From Rotaria sp. Silwood1 (Eukaryota > Rotifera > Eurotatoria > Philodinida > Philodinidae): a stretch of 64,000 nt of DNA. Under the pieces are notes generated by a model that worked only from the letters and a program-made list of their open reading frames with translations, was not told where the DNA came from and made no database searches. Positions 12,301-27,300 of this stretch are shown here, piece after piece (positions within the stretch are counted from its first letter, which is position 1; every line of letters begins with the position of its first letter). Location of the stretch: NCBI GenBank assembly GCA_905250075.1, contig CAJNOP010000009.1, forward strand, positions 3,057,581 to 3,121,580. Reading direction: 5' to 3'. The position numbers and the translations under genes are program-made.

Positions 12301-15300
12301 GGTCAACGATGTGAACAAATAATTAATCCATGTTTAAGTTTTCCTTGTATACATGGAAGTTGTACACCAACATTACCATCATATAAATGTCAATGTAATC
12401 ATGGATATACAGGTCAAAATTGTGAAACAATGATTGATCAATGTCTATCAAAACCATGTGGATTCAATGGAAATTGTACAAGTTTATCGACAAGATTTAG
12501 TTGTTGTTGTGCACCAGGTTATACAGGAATGGAATGTGAACAATTAATTGATGTTTGTATAACAAATCCATGTTCAATCGAAGGTGTTGAACGTTGTATA
12601 TCAACAGAAACATCATCATTTAATTGTTTATGTAAACCAGGATATTCTGGTCGATATTGTGAAATCAATGTAAATGAATGTTTATCGCAACCGGTAAATG
12701 AAAAAGAAAAGATCAATAATAATTTAAGAAATATTGATTATTTATTTTTAGTGTTTAAATGGTGGAATTTGTATTGATTTTCAAAATAGTTATCAATGTA
12801 TTTGTCCATTGACTTATACCGGTATTAATTGTGAATATTTACAAGAGAAATGTATAGGAATACAATGTTTAAATGGTGGTCATTGTATAAATAATGGAAT
12901 GAATTTAACATGTTTATGTTCAAAAGGATATCATGGAGAAAATTGTGAATTGATTATTGATTATTGTCAATCACAACCTGTAAGGAAAGTTTGATTCAAT
13001 AATAAATTGAAAAACAATAAAAAAAATCTGTTATCATCATCTCTGTGAGACTAAAATGTGAAACACGATGGAACTACTCTTCCTAAATACAGACAGATTA
13101 TTTTACTTTATGTATTTTATGATACGTATGTTTTCCATTTTTGCGCTTAGTTCTATAGAAATACAATAAACAAGTAAACTGCTCCGCACAATAGAATACC
13201 CTTTTCCTTTTTTGCAAAGAAAGATACGCCAGACATAATCAAAGACTTTTCCCTTCATTAATTAATTAATTTCTCAAAAAAATTTGAACTTTAATTAGTA
13301 TATTTACATGAAAATATGTCTAGTTTTCAAGATTTTCAGCTAAAAACCTTAAAAATCTGAGGTCAGCATTATATCTTAACATTAAAAATCCTAAAAATAT
13401 TATCTCAAATCCTCAAGATCGCTTTAGTTTTCTGAAAAAAATCCTTTTAATTGAAAATTTTGGAAATAAATAGAACACTCAGAGTCTCCTATAGAAGAGA
13501 AGTGTTTAGTTCATATACTACAGTGAAACTTTACTTATATGCAGTCTGATTTCTATCAACATCCATCACGTAGTGACTGAGGAAGGAGGGAAGGGAGGCG
13601 AAGAAAAAGGCGAACGAAGTCTACCATGATTCGTTCCTGCCAACAAGGACGATCTGTTGTAATACTACTCACTTCACAAACGTCATTGTTTGCTAATGTT
13701 TATGATTGACAGAAGATCAAACATATTGAGTGGTAGTTCAACTTTTTATCCTTATACTTGAAAACTCTGTCTTGATTGTGTTTCACAAAATTATTTGTTT
13801 TATTTTTGTTAAGTGTTTAAATGGTGGAATATGTTCAAATACAGAATTAGGACCTCAGTGTACATGTTCAAATGGAATTACAGGTATATTTTGTGAGACT
13901 ATCATTGATCAATGTGAATCTGAACCTTGTGAAAATAATGGAACATGCAGATCGTTGATTGATAAATATGTTTGTCTTTGTCCGAATGGCTTTATGGGTA
14001 AAGAAAAATAAAAATTGTTTTTCTTTTTAATACAACAATTTATTAAAATGATTTAGGAGATCGATGTGAAAATGAAAGAAATGAATGTGAACCAGTAAAT
14101 CCATGTTTAAATTCTGGACGATGTATTGATGGTTTTAATAATTTTTCATGTCTCTGTAATCCAGGTAAGAAAAAACTGCTAAGAATCTTTGTTCTTTTTT
14201 TCCAAGACGATTTTGTAGGTTTTACGGGTTATTATTGTGAAACTCAAATCGATCAATGTCAATCAAATCCTTGTTTAAATGGAGGACTTTGTCGAACGTT
14301 AATTAATAGATTTAAATGTGATTGTCCACAAGGATATACAGTAAGAAAGATTTTGTAATATTTTTGTTTTATTTTATTTGAATATAAATATTTATAATAA
14401 AAAGGGATCGACTTGTTCATCAATGATTAATCATTGTTCAAGTAATCCATGTTTAAATAATGGTTTATGCATATCATTAATAAATGATTATCGTTGTGTA
14501 TGTCTTCAAGATTATATTGGTTTAAATTGTGAAAAAACTTCAAATGAATGTGTATTAAATCCATGTTTAAATAATGGAACATGTATAGATCAAGTTTGGA
14601 ATTACACATGTGAATGTTCAGATGGTTTTACTGGATCAAATTGTCAGATACAAAGAAATTATTGTGAAAGTTCACCATGTATTAATGGATTGTGTGTTAA
14701 TAAGGTAATAAGAAAATTTGTCTGTTTTTTTTGATTGTATGAACTTGTTTATTTAGATAAATGGATATGATTGCATATGTTCATCATCATCATATACGGG
14801 AGTTCATTGTGAAATAGAAATCAATAAATGTTCTTCAAATCCTTGTTTATCTGGTGGCACTTGTATTGATAATTTAGATAGTTTTATGTGTATTTGTCCA
14901 CCATGGTATTCTGGTTTAACTTGTTCTGAACAAATTGATCCATGTTTAAATCAAAAAAGTTGTGCAAATAATGGAACATGTATCAGAGATCTTGATATAG
15001 AACCATTTGGATATAGATGTCAATGTTTACCTGGTTTTAATGGACAAATATGTGAAATTAATGTTGATGATTGTTTAACACAACCATGTGAACATGGAAG
15101 ATGTATTGATAAAGTTAATGGATTTATTTGTCAATGTTATCAAGGATATGATGGAATTTTATGTGATGTAAATTAAAAATTTTGATTGTTGAAGAAATAA
15201 TATTTATTTACTTATTTTTTAGAATATAAGTGATCAATGTCAAAATTCACCATGTCAAAATAATGGTATTTGTCAATCATTAATTAATACGTATCAATGT

Positions 15301-18300
15301 CATTGTTTATCTGATTATCAAGGAAAGAATTGTGAAGAAAAAATATTAAAACCATGTTCGACGAACTCTTGTTTGTAAGTATATCTTACAGTTTAATATC
15401 GAACATATGTTTGTCGATATTAGAGCCCGTCGATTTGGTATCATATTCAGCTAGGCCTAACTATCAGTTAGCGGCATAATCAGACGATTATCAGAGAGAA
15501 CTCAACTTCTTAAAAGCAGTTGAGTTCTGCGCTTCAACATGCACTTGAGCTCTCTCTATGACTATGGTCAAGAAGCTAAATTTTAACTAAAACTCTTTTT
15601 TTCTGATTATATCACTAGTCCGAGTCTAGGTTCAATTTGTGATCGATTAAACTGGTCATAATCTAAAAGTAACAGTCAATTAGGATTCGCTTATTACAAG
15701 ACCGAATTCAGACTTAGACTAAAAAATTTTGTTGAAATCAGTGATGCGTGTTCGGATTCGATTTCAAGAATGTTGCATTCTACGGATTCTAATCAATCTG
15801 ACAAATAAGAAAAAACTTTATGTTCGGAACATATAATCTATTTTCATCGAAATCTTAATTGTTCAATATGACTTTGTTTTTAGAAATAATGGTACATGTA
15901 CATTAACATCAAATAATGATTTTCAATGTAAATGTTCATATGGTTATACAGGTAAAAAATGTGAAATAAAAATTAATGCATGTTATTCAAATCCATGTCA
16001 TTATGGAACATGTCATGAAATTTCAAATGGATTTTATTATTGTTTATGTTCATCAGATTATACAGGATTTAATTGTGAAATTGAAATAAATCAATGTGAT
16101 AGTTTACCTTGTTTAAATAGTGGCACATGTAGTAGAACATCATCAAATATGTTTAATTGTACTTGTCCAAATGGATATTCAGGTACACAATGTCAATATG
16201 TTGATTATCAATGTAATTCTCGATCTTGTTTAAATAATGGTACATGTGTAACAAATAAGGATGGTTATCAATGTGTATGTCCACTGGGTTTAACAGGTAA
16301 CCATTGTGAAATTGATATAAATGAATGTGTATCACAGCCATGTAAAAATAATGGAATTTGTTTACAATCAAAACTTAATCAATATCAATGTCTTTGTCCA
16401 AATGGTAAATAAAAATAATACATTTTACTTTTTCGTTTGATCAAAGCACGGGAGTCATCAACCAATGAAATCGCTTCCTTCTTGTGAAATCTAATTTCTT
16501 ATTTTTCAAGTAGTCAATTGCCCTTCGAATTAGAATGTTAGACTTCGGAAAAATGATCTGTCTTCTTGAGCTCCTTTTGTTTGACTGATGTAAATATCAA
16601 ATGAAATTACTTTGTCTCATCAAGCAAATAACATAAAAAAGAATGACAAAATACTGTTCATTCCTTTTTAGTTTTAAATGAGATTCTTCTCTTCTATGTA
16701 CTATCTAAGAACATGGAATGACAAAAATTCCTAACTGTTGAGTTCTGAAAGTAGTTATTCACTTTGAATAATATATCATTCGATAGAATTTTCAAAGCTC
16801 TACAAAATAATACTATTCTGGTAAGATATTTTAATCAAATGCCGCTATGTCATAAGTCCTAAAAGTTATCCTTTTTGACTGATATTTGATGAGTTTCAGT
16901 CAGAATAATCAGACTTCCCATCAAAAGCAATAGTATGTTTGGAATCAGCATTAAAAACTGAATCGAACCATATATATCACAAATTTCTCGGACAACTTTT
17001 ATGATCGTTAAAAAATAGATTCAGCTAAAACATCAGCGTGATTGTCAAAACTCAATTCTAAGTTGTAAAAAAAGTCAAATATGACACATGAATAAAAAAA
17101 ACGATATTATGACTGCCTTCACTTTTCAATGCCAACAAGAATTGTTCGAAAATTTCATAACATATATAGATTTTCTCAGTTTTCGATAGTGATTCCAAAC
17201 ATATTATTGCTTTTGATAGGAAGTCTGATTATTCTGACTGAAATTCATCAAATATCAATCATAGAGAGCAACTTTTGGCATTCGTGAACATTGTGCGTTT
17301 CATTACATTGTCTTAGCTGCAAGCGAGTCTCAAAACAATGATATCATTTTGTAGAATTGTGAAAACTCGATCGAATGATATATTATTCAAAGTAAACCAT
17401 CACTTTCACAACTCAACAGTGAGAGAGTTTTGTCATGAGTGTTCTTAGATTGTTTATACAAGCGGATAGTCTTATCGAAACCTAAAAGGAAATGCACCAT
17501 AGTTTGTCATACTCGTATATGTTATTCGATAGATCAAAGAAAATACTTCCATTTGATGTATACGTTAGTCAAACAAAAGGAACTCAGAAAGTCAGATAAA
17601 CTTTTTACATAAATACTAAATTGAACAGAGCTATGAAATATCGATAATATCGAGCTTTGAGTCAACGGTACACAGTTGAAATAAGATCTAACCGTCTAAT
17701 GCGAACGATAATTGACTTGTGATATTCTAATATACTATGAAGAAAATAGGAAACTCAATTTTGTGAGAGAATCGCTTCCATTATCTAACGACATTCCTCT
17801 TTCAATAAATTTTTTTTTAATTAAAAGGTTATACTGGTGTTCATTGTGAAAACAATATTGATCCATGTTTATCAATGTTGTGTTTAAATAATGGTACATG
17901 TATTCGAACAAGTTTATCAACAGGAATATGTTCATGTTTATCCGGTTATGTTGGTTTATCATGTCAAAATCAAATAAATACATGTTTAAGTGCACCATGT
18001 TTAAATGGTACATGTATACCATTAGTTAATTCATATCAATGTAATTGTTTTCCGGGTTATACTGGTCAAAGATGTGATACAATTATAAATTATTGTTCAT
18101 CGAATCCATGTTATAATAATGGTACCTGTATAAATCAAGCAACATCATTTGCTTGTCAATGTCCATATGGTTTTCAAGGTCGTACATGTGTTATACGTAT
18201 ACAATCATGTCAATCATCTCCATGTTTAAATGGTGGTACATGTTATGATATTGCACCTGGTTTACATAAGTGTTCATGTCGTAACTCTTATCATGGAGAA

Positions 18301-21300
18301 TTTTGTCAATTACGTGATTCATTTTGTTTAGATATGCCATGTCAAAATCATGGTATTTGTTTAGATACATTAAATGGTTATCAATGTATATGTCAACCAG
18401 GTTATAATGGAATAAATTGTACGAATGAAATTCAACCATGTATTTCAAATCCATGTTTAAATAATGGTATATGTCGAAATACAAATAATGGTCTTAGTTA
18501 TCAATGTTTATGTCAAAAAGGTTATGCTGGTCTACAATGTGAATTTGAAATCAATTGGTGTTCATCAAATCCATGTCAAAATCAAGGAACTTGTATATCA
18601 CAATTAACATCATTTATTTGTCTTTGTTCATCATTGTATACAGGTAGAATTTGTCAAACACCAATAAATAATTGTTCATCAACAACATGTAAATATGGTG
18701 TACCACTTGTATTAAGTTCAACAAGTTGTTCATGTGTTTGTTCCAATGGTTATATGGGTAATCATTGTGATATACCAATTAATCCATGTTTAAATAATTC
18801 ATATTGTATACGTGGTACTTGTAATTATCTTAGTCCTGGTTTAGCTAATTGTACATGTCCAATTGATTATAGTGGACTTCGTTGTGACACAAGGTTATCA
18901 AGTGGTGCATGTTCATCATGTCCATGTTTATATGGACAATGTCGAACAATTGATAATCTAAATGATTATATTTGTGATTGTTATCAAGGTTATACAGGAA
19001 AACAATGTAATATATCAATAGATTTATGTAAACCATCACCATGTTTATATGGTCAATGTTATTTAGATGATATGAATGGTTATGATTGTAAATGTTTACC
19101 AGGTGCAATAGGTAGAAATTGTTCAATATTAATTGATACATGTAGTTCAAATCCATGTTTAAACAGTGGTGTTTGTATTCAAGGTTTAAATACATATCAA
19201 TGTGTTTGTCAATCTGGTTATGCTGGTATACATTGTGAAATATTAATTAATCAATGTACATCATTAATATGTTTAAATAATGGTACATGTGTTAATCTTC
19301 CAACAAAACCACCAAGTGCTAAATGTCAATGTCCATCATTATATACGGGTATTCAATGTCAATATTTATATGCACCATGTACATCACAACCATGTCAAAA
19401 TTTAGGAACATGTCTATCTGATGGAACATCATCATATACATGTCTATGTCCAAATGGATTTTCAGGTATGAATTGTGAAGTTAATGTACAAGTTTGTCAA
19501 AGTAATCCTTGTCAAAATGGAGGTAAATGCTCAGAACCAGCACCATATTATTATATATGTCAATGTCCATGGCCATATTATGGTATTAATTGTGAATTAA
19601 TGTTTAATCCTTGTTTAAGTCATCCATGTCGAGGACCATCATCAAAATGTATATCAACACCAATGTATCAAAATTATACTTGTATTTGTTCAAATGGTTT
19701 TCAAGGTTCAACATGTTCAATACCAATTGATCCATGTCAATCAACACCTTGTTATCATGGTGGTTCGTGTATAAGAACAGGATTATTAACATATGCTTGT
19801 TCTTGTCAAGCTGGTTATTCAGGAAATAATTGTGAAATTGAAATAAATCCATGTTTACATTATCCATGTGTTAATGGAATAGCAATAAGAACATCATTAA
19901 TTAATTGTGAATGTCAATGTTCATATTCATATTATGGAAAATTATGTGAAATGAATATTTGTGAAGACAATCCATGTTTAATTGGACAATGTATATCAAA
20001 TGGAAATTTTTCTTATACATGTAATTGTCCAGTTGGATTTCAATTTATAATGGGCGTGTATGTTATTCATATGAAAAGAAATTTGATGAAGAATGCTTTT
20101 TATTGTTCTTTTTTTTAATTTTAGATGTGCAGATATTAATGAATGTAGAACGATTGCAGGACTTTGTGGAAATGGTGGCAGATGTTTGAATACATATGGA
20201 TCATATTCATGTTTTTGTAAAACAGGTTTTTATGGTAAAAATTGTGAAAATTTTGATCCATGTCGATCAATGCCTTGTATTAATGGGGGCATCTGTATGT
20301 CAAATGAAACTTATCCTTATTGGCAATGTAATTGTCCTACGGCGTATACTGGTAAGAATGAAATAATTATTAAAAATTTTTTATTCTCTCTCGATTAAAA
20401 GAAAAGTCATACCAAATAAAATAAAATGCCGTTATATGTTAGCAGACACATGTCAAGTCATGTTTTAACATACTAGATTGTGAATAGTTCAATAATCATT
20501 TGTCTCACTATTTCAAACATTGATTCTTCGAAACTAGAACAATGTCAGGAGTATCTTCTAAGTTACACTCAGATGCACACACAGTTCCATGTATTTTTTG
20601 TTTTATTATTCGTATTGAGATTATTTGTTGTTATTTTTCTGAAATATTTTAGGTTCTCATTGTGAAACAATATCACTTGGTTGTTCATCAAATCCATGTC
20701 GAACAGGCACTTGTATTAATCTTTTAAATGGTGAATATCAATGTTTATGTCCTACGAGTATAACAGGTAAAAATTGTGATAAATCATTATTACCATGTGA
20801 TTCAAATCCATGTTTAAATAATTCAACATGTTTAACATTATCATTAACAAATTATACTTGTGTATGTCCAACATTTTATACTGGTTTAAAATGTTCTGAA
20901 CAAAGAAATCTTTGTTCGAAAACTTCATGTCAAAGTAATGCAACATGTATTGCTGATTATGACTCAGGAAAAGAAATTTGTTTATGTCCATTTGGACGTT
21001 ATGGAACTTTGTAAGTTTAAGACATGTGAATCATTTTAGTTCAATGGTTTGTGTATTTTATAGTTGTGAATTAGCTTCTGCTTGTGAACCAAATCCATGT
21101 GTACATGGAACATGTCAAAATAAAAATAAAGATACATTTCAATGTATATGTAAACCTGGATTTACCGGTAATGAACAACGTAGAATATTTATTCAAAAAC
21201 GTTTGTCGAAAGCATTTTCTAACTAAATATTCACATTCTTTTTCAGTAATGGGCACATATTCGAACAGCAGTAAAGTTTAATGTGCAAGAAAACACCGAG

Positions 21301-24300
21301 TTGAGATGGCTAAGAAAAAAAACAGTTGTTTTCTCAGTATTTTCCGATTATCTCGAACGTTTTCGATTATATTTTGTTAATCCCTTTTTATCTGTTAGAC
21401 TCACTGTTATAAATTCTTCATAAACGTGATAGTAAACAGTGCAAAGGTTTTTTTTAGATAACATGATAAAAGAATTGACAAAGAACAAAGAGTTCTATGA
21501 TTTATTATTCATGTTTAAATGTGAAACTGATGATAGATCTCTAATTTGAATAACACTATTGGATTCATCCATAGAGAACGTCAAGATATTTTACTATCAA
21601 AAATTGAAACAGCAAGTATTAGAGAGAGAGATCATTTCTCAATGATTTTCACATAAAATTTTAGAAGACATGAGTCATAAGAACATAACATTTAATACAA
21701 GTTTTACACAACTATAAAAGATATCACTTCCAAAGAAAAAGTGTTTGTCGTGGAGCCATCTTGTCCATATTTAGTCTGATCTTTCCTTTCCCTTTTTTCC
21801 TGAACGTTCTTTATCGATGGGCCCGTTCCGTAACAGACTATAAAATAATAATTGTCAGTATTCTCTGATATTGTTAATATAATTCTGTCAAAGACCTGAT
21901 GTTGATGATTCTAATTAGAAGCCTACAGTACGACTAGTTTTTCAATGTTATGTAAAATAATACCGTATTATATTTTGCATGGTTTAGTAACCATTGTATA
22001 GAGGAAAGATCGACACTTTAAAATTAAAAATTATTTTTTATGAGCTATGTCAATTTATTGTATGTGAAGATTGATTTATTAATGCAAAAACAAAATCAGA
22101 TAGATTTTGTTTTTTTTTCTTTATGCATTATATTTAGAAATAGCCTCTAACGTAGATTTTTAATAGATATCCTTAATTTTTTCGAAACATTCTTTAATCG
22201 ATGAAAGATGAGAAAATTATTTTTATTACTGAAACTTATGTATTATTGAAAAATAATTTATTTTTGTACACTGATGCGTATAATTCATCAACTTATTTCG
22301 ATATGTTGTTTTATTTGATTATTGATTCAAATTTATTTAGGCAAGACATGTGATATACCATTTGATATATGTGATACAAATCCATGTAAGCAATAATTTA
22401 TAATTAAAAATAAAAATAATAAAAATCAATTGATTATTTTAGGTGTAAATGGTGGAACTTGTTCAAATTTAGGCAATGGATTATATATTTGTACTTGTTC
22501 ACATGATTTTACAGGTAATTATATTAAAAATACAAATTTGATAAAAATCTATTTTAATTTCCTTTTAGAATCTGATTGTAGTATCTCACAATGTACTAAA
22601 AACAGTTGTTTTAATGGTGGTATTTGTTCTATTCAAAATAATTCTCGTCAATGTAAATGTCCATGTGGATTTACTGGTAATTGATTCAAAAAAGAAAATG
22701 TTTCGGAACTATAATGTTTTATTTCTTTTCTTCTTTTTTTTTGTTAATTAAGGATCACGATGTGAAACTCCATTTGATATATGTTCGTTAACAATATGTC
22801 AAAATAATGGTACTCGACTTATGAATACAACTAATTGTCAATGTTCATGTTTATGTCCATCGACATTTACTGGTCATCTTTGTCAAGTACCAATTATATC
22901 AACAAATAGAACATATCCAGGACAAATTGTAATTCCAACTAATCGATTAGGAGGTAAAAGATAAACAAAAAACTTCAATTAATAAGTTTGAAATAATTCT
23001 TTAGGATCATCATGGGAAAATGTCGTACAATGTATTGATCAAGTTTGGAATAGTCTAAATGTTTTACTAGGTAAATTAGTTTAGGTATAGAATAATAGAG
23101 TCTCTTATAAACTAATTTAGTATGTCCATCACCGTATAATCTTGTTACTCCAACATCATTTTATCCATATTGTTATCGAATGAATCAACAAAATTTTCTT
23201 AAAAATCAACGAGAAGCAATAAATGAATGTGAAAAACAACAAACACAATTAGTTTGGTTTCACTCTACTGATGAATTAGAACAACATTTGTTACCAGCTT
23301 TATTTTCTTATGGATTCACTCGAGGTTAGTTTATTTGATTTGTTTTTTTTTGTAAATGTGAATAGTTAATTTATCTTAGATTTTTGGACAAGTGGAATAT
23401 ATAATTCAATATTAAATCGATGGCAATGGTTATTAACCAATAATAATACACGAATTGATATTAATCCATCAATAATAAAACAATATGAAATCAGTTCTTT
23501 TAATCAATCACTTTATGTTTCATTTGATCAATCAAAAAATCGACATTTAATTGCAAGTTCATCATCAGAATTTTATTCAACTTTATGTAAAATATTAGCA
23601 ACACGTCGTTTATTAAATAATCAAACACGTTCTATTGATCTTAGTTCATATCAAACAACTTATATTAATCAGTAAAGTTTCATTTGTTTCTCTTTTTTAT
23701 ATTTATTTATTTCTTTGGACTCACAAAAGGTTTTTTTGCGCAGAAACATAGGAAGTTTAGTAATTGAGGACAACGAGCATCAAAATAGTCTTTAATCATC
23801 CTCTAGCTACGAAGAAAAGTATTACGCCGCACCAACAAGCAGTTTGATATTTAAACAGTTAGCTATTCTTTAACTCCTACTTCACCGCAGAATATCAATA
23901 GGTGTTTTCTGATCGACAATCTACTACTGGTATATCATCGGTTCTTATGAGCACTGCGTTATATCGATGGTAGTATGAACAAACGTACACCATGGGTTAT
24001 CATCATTCTTGACATTCCATGTCACACGGATAGTAATATATTGGTTTGCCAGTGTTTAGATAATCAACATGAAAAGTATGAACTGTGCAAGTTATAAGTG
24101 TCGGAAATAATGAATATTAATATTTGTGAACTTATCAAGATATATAATAGTGCGTTGAGATCTGCTGTAGATATAAAAGATATCTATGATAGGCACATTT
24201 ATTATCTAAAACAATAGTTAGAATTATTATAATAACAATGTTAAATTAAGAAACACAATTTCTCTAGTGATCGATTATTCTTAATAAACAACTATAGTCT

Positions 24301-27300
24301 GTTGAAGATTTTCTAATTTACACATTTTATTTTAGTATAACGAGCTTAAAGGACATATATGCGCTCTATACTTCAGTACTAAAAGGGTTGCGCTGACATG
24401 CGTTTTTTAAAATAAAATTTTCATAATAATATTCTCTTTAGAACTCAAGTTATTATTTATAATTTTAATTATACTATACTTCCAACCATACCATTAAATG
24501 CACTGATTCAACAACCAACAGATACTCAATATGTTTCTACGTGTGGTGCTTTTGGAAATCCATCAACATCTATTGAACCATATATTATTGATATATGTGG
24601 TTATTTTCTTTCAATTAACAATCAAAATATTCAATTATTAATGCAAACAATTGGTACATATTATACTATTCATCGAAACTCAATTAGATCAATACGTAAG
24701 TTTAATACAAGACAGTTTTTTCAATTAATCTGTGAACTTTTCTCAAATAGAATCTTATATTGCTACACCATTAAATATTGAACATTATATAACAATAACT
24801 GGTAATATAATGACACGAATACATTTTGTAATAGCAAGTGAATCATCAATAATTCTTGGTTCAAATATTGAACCATTAGCATCAATTAATGATATTTTGA
24901 ATACTATACCTTACCGATATTATCAACAATGTATTCCATACATATCATTAAATATTCTTCTACAATTAAAATTATGTATTCCATTAAATGAAATTTCATT
25001 ATGGATTAATTTAATTACAAAAGCAGTTTCTGCTGCTACCGGTAAAGAATTATTTTTTGTACGAAAAAATTCAAATAGTTAATCTGTTGTTCTTTCTCAT
25101 TAAAAAAAAGGAGAATCAAATGTCAATGTGATGCTTAAAGGTGTTCAAGAAGGTGTTACAACCACTGGGTAAATTGATTTTATTTGTTGACAAAAAAAAA
25201 AGAAAAACTATTTTGTTGTTTTCTTGGGGAAATTTTTCTCTTTAGTCAATCAGCAAATATTGGATATTTCTTAATAACAATCGATGGAATAACATATAAT
25301 CAAACAATGACTAATAATCTATCAATGAATTCAATTCTTCTTTCAACTATTCAACAAGAAAATGAATATTTATTATGCTCAGAAGAAAGACAAATTCTTT
25401 TCTTAGAAAATAGTATTCAGGATTTTCATGTTCCTTGTCTAACTCCACAATTGTAAGTAAAAAGAAAGTTATTGACATACGATCTGTTAGGCAGAAAGTG
25501 AATTTGCTAAAATTTTCTTGCATAGTGAATAACATTGTGTGAAATTTAAAGTTAAAGAGAATTAAGGATAGAAAAGAGTGTAGAATTAATCTACTAATAT
25601 GTGCACTAGTATTAATGAAACAATTTCTACAGTCTGAAAATGTATGCTGGTTCCATATTTCAGCCTCAAAAAAGTGCTGCGCTATAAAGCTTTTTTTGAA
25701 AAACTTTTCTGATGTTCAAATAGACGATATTAGCAATAAAATGTCGAAAAACCAGGTTTTTCACTACACCTGTTCTCGTAATGGAGAACTCCACCCTGTA
25801 AGTATTGTCAAAATATGTCTAGTTTTCAAGGTTTTAAGCTGAAAAATTTTAACTCATTAAGATTCACATTATTTCTAGACTTTTAAAATATCAAAAAAAA
25901 ACTTGTTCCAAATCCTTGAAATCGTTTTGATACTTTGACAAACTTGTACGCTTGGACATGATAGAAGACCTGGAGCTTTCTATTGTGGAAAGGTGTTTAG
26001 GAAAACAAAATCATTTTAAGTGAAAAAAATGGTTTCTCATTGAAAATCTATTTTTTTAGTCGCTAAAACTCCTGAAAATTCCATGAATTTTCAAAGTAAG
26101 CTTTTTGTTTTTTTAAATCTATGACTTAATATTCTGGAGAGGAAGTCCAAATATTTACTCTTATGCTTATTCACTCCTAGCAAGCCGTGTTTCACAAAAA
26201 GACTCCGATATATGAAATCAATTAAAATGATTTATTTTTAGACTTGAAAGAGAATTAAATAATGCTTTACATCAAGCTGGAATTTATACAATGAATGTAA
26301 ATATATTTGGTATTGAAGAAGCTATTGATAGTCTTGGGTAAGTCTTTATTCAATTCTAATTTTTGCTGTATTTTCGATTTTATTTATTTTTTTATTTTAG
26401 ACAAGTTTATCATTTACCAAATATATTTTTACAACATGTAAATGGTACTTGGCTTGATAGTTCATTTGAATTAAATAATGAATTATATGAAATTTTCATT
26501 TCTAATCAAATGCAACGATTAACAAATCGTGTTTATCGTTTTTCAAAATCTTATTCTTATTTTTATTCAAATTCTTTATCAATAAATGATCGTAATTATT
26601 TAGAAAAACTTATTTTAATTTTATATAATCAACAAAGTATAAAATATAATTAATTAATTTTTATTAAAAAATTTATTTATTTATTTTTTATTTAGATTCA
26701 ATTATAAGTAATGATGTTAAAATTTTATATGAAGATTTATATTTAAATAAAACTTCAATGAAAACAATTCGACGTATTTATATATTTGTTTTTTATAATG
26801 GACAAGAACTTGATGGAAGATATATATCATCATTAACTTTATCATCTAAACAATTTCATAGTATTGATTATATACAAAATCCATTGAATTATAAATCAAA
26901 TCAAATGCTAATTAATCTTATTAAACAACGTGATATACAACAAATAACATTTTCAGAAAAAATAAGTAAATTATCAGCTGAACAAATATTAAAAGATTAT
27001 TGGCAAAATCCAATGAAACAAGGTTTAACAAATACAATTATTGATATCATACAATTACAAGAATATCTTGCCTATTCATCGAAGTAATTGAAATGTTTTG
27101 TTTGTAATTTTATTTTAATTTTTGATATGTTTTTTAGTCAATTCTATACAACAGTAATATATACAGTTATTACATTCGATGGTTATATTATTCCAAATGC
27201 ATGTTTCAATTTAAGTTTATTTCAAAAAACACATAATCTATGTGACATACAAAATCATTATATGGAACAAATACCTATTGGATATATACCATCATTTATT

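Larger units (their letters stand above)
10307..22953 (+). other. Segment 5: EGF array of about 62 repeats (exons 9-28)
   Basis: Exons: 10307-10999, 11327-11611, 11691-11995, 12076-12693, 12752-12979, 13814-13997, 14057-14164, 14219-14340, 14405-14704, 14757-15167, 15223-15374, 15884-16404, 17828-20057, 20125-20351, 20653-21010, 21064-21167, 22341-22385, 22443-22514, 22569-22676, 22753-22953. Each repeat is about 38 residues with six cysteines and the ending CxCxxGYxGxxC. Many start N-E-C or D-x-C in the calcium-binding form. About thirty have C-x-S-x-P-C (O-glucose type) and over twenty have CxxxxTC or CxxxxSC (O-fucose type). A few are degenerate (around 10675-10760, and 18670-18740 where the third cysteine region is altered). 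Many introns split the glycine codon of GYxG in phase 1; others sit in phase 0 between repeats or before CLNGG. The exon 21 donor is read as the GTATGT at 20058. Confidence 0.85.

Noticed and set aside
12300-12700. CRISPR-like or tandem DNA repeats in the EGF exons
   Set aside because: The periodicity of about 115 bp is that of the EGF codons; the DNA between repeats diverges and the protein pattern explains it.
18191-19867. Minus-strand open frames opposite the EGF exons, up to 116 codons (18845-19195), rich in Met, Asn, Tyr and His
   Set aside because: They are mirror frames of the biased EGF codons on the plus strand; similar ones occur opposite most EGF exons and none has a domain.
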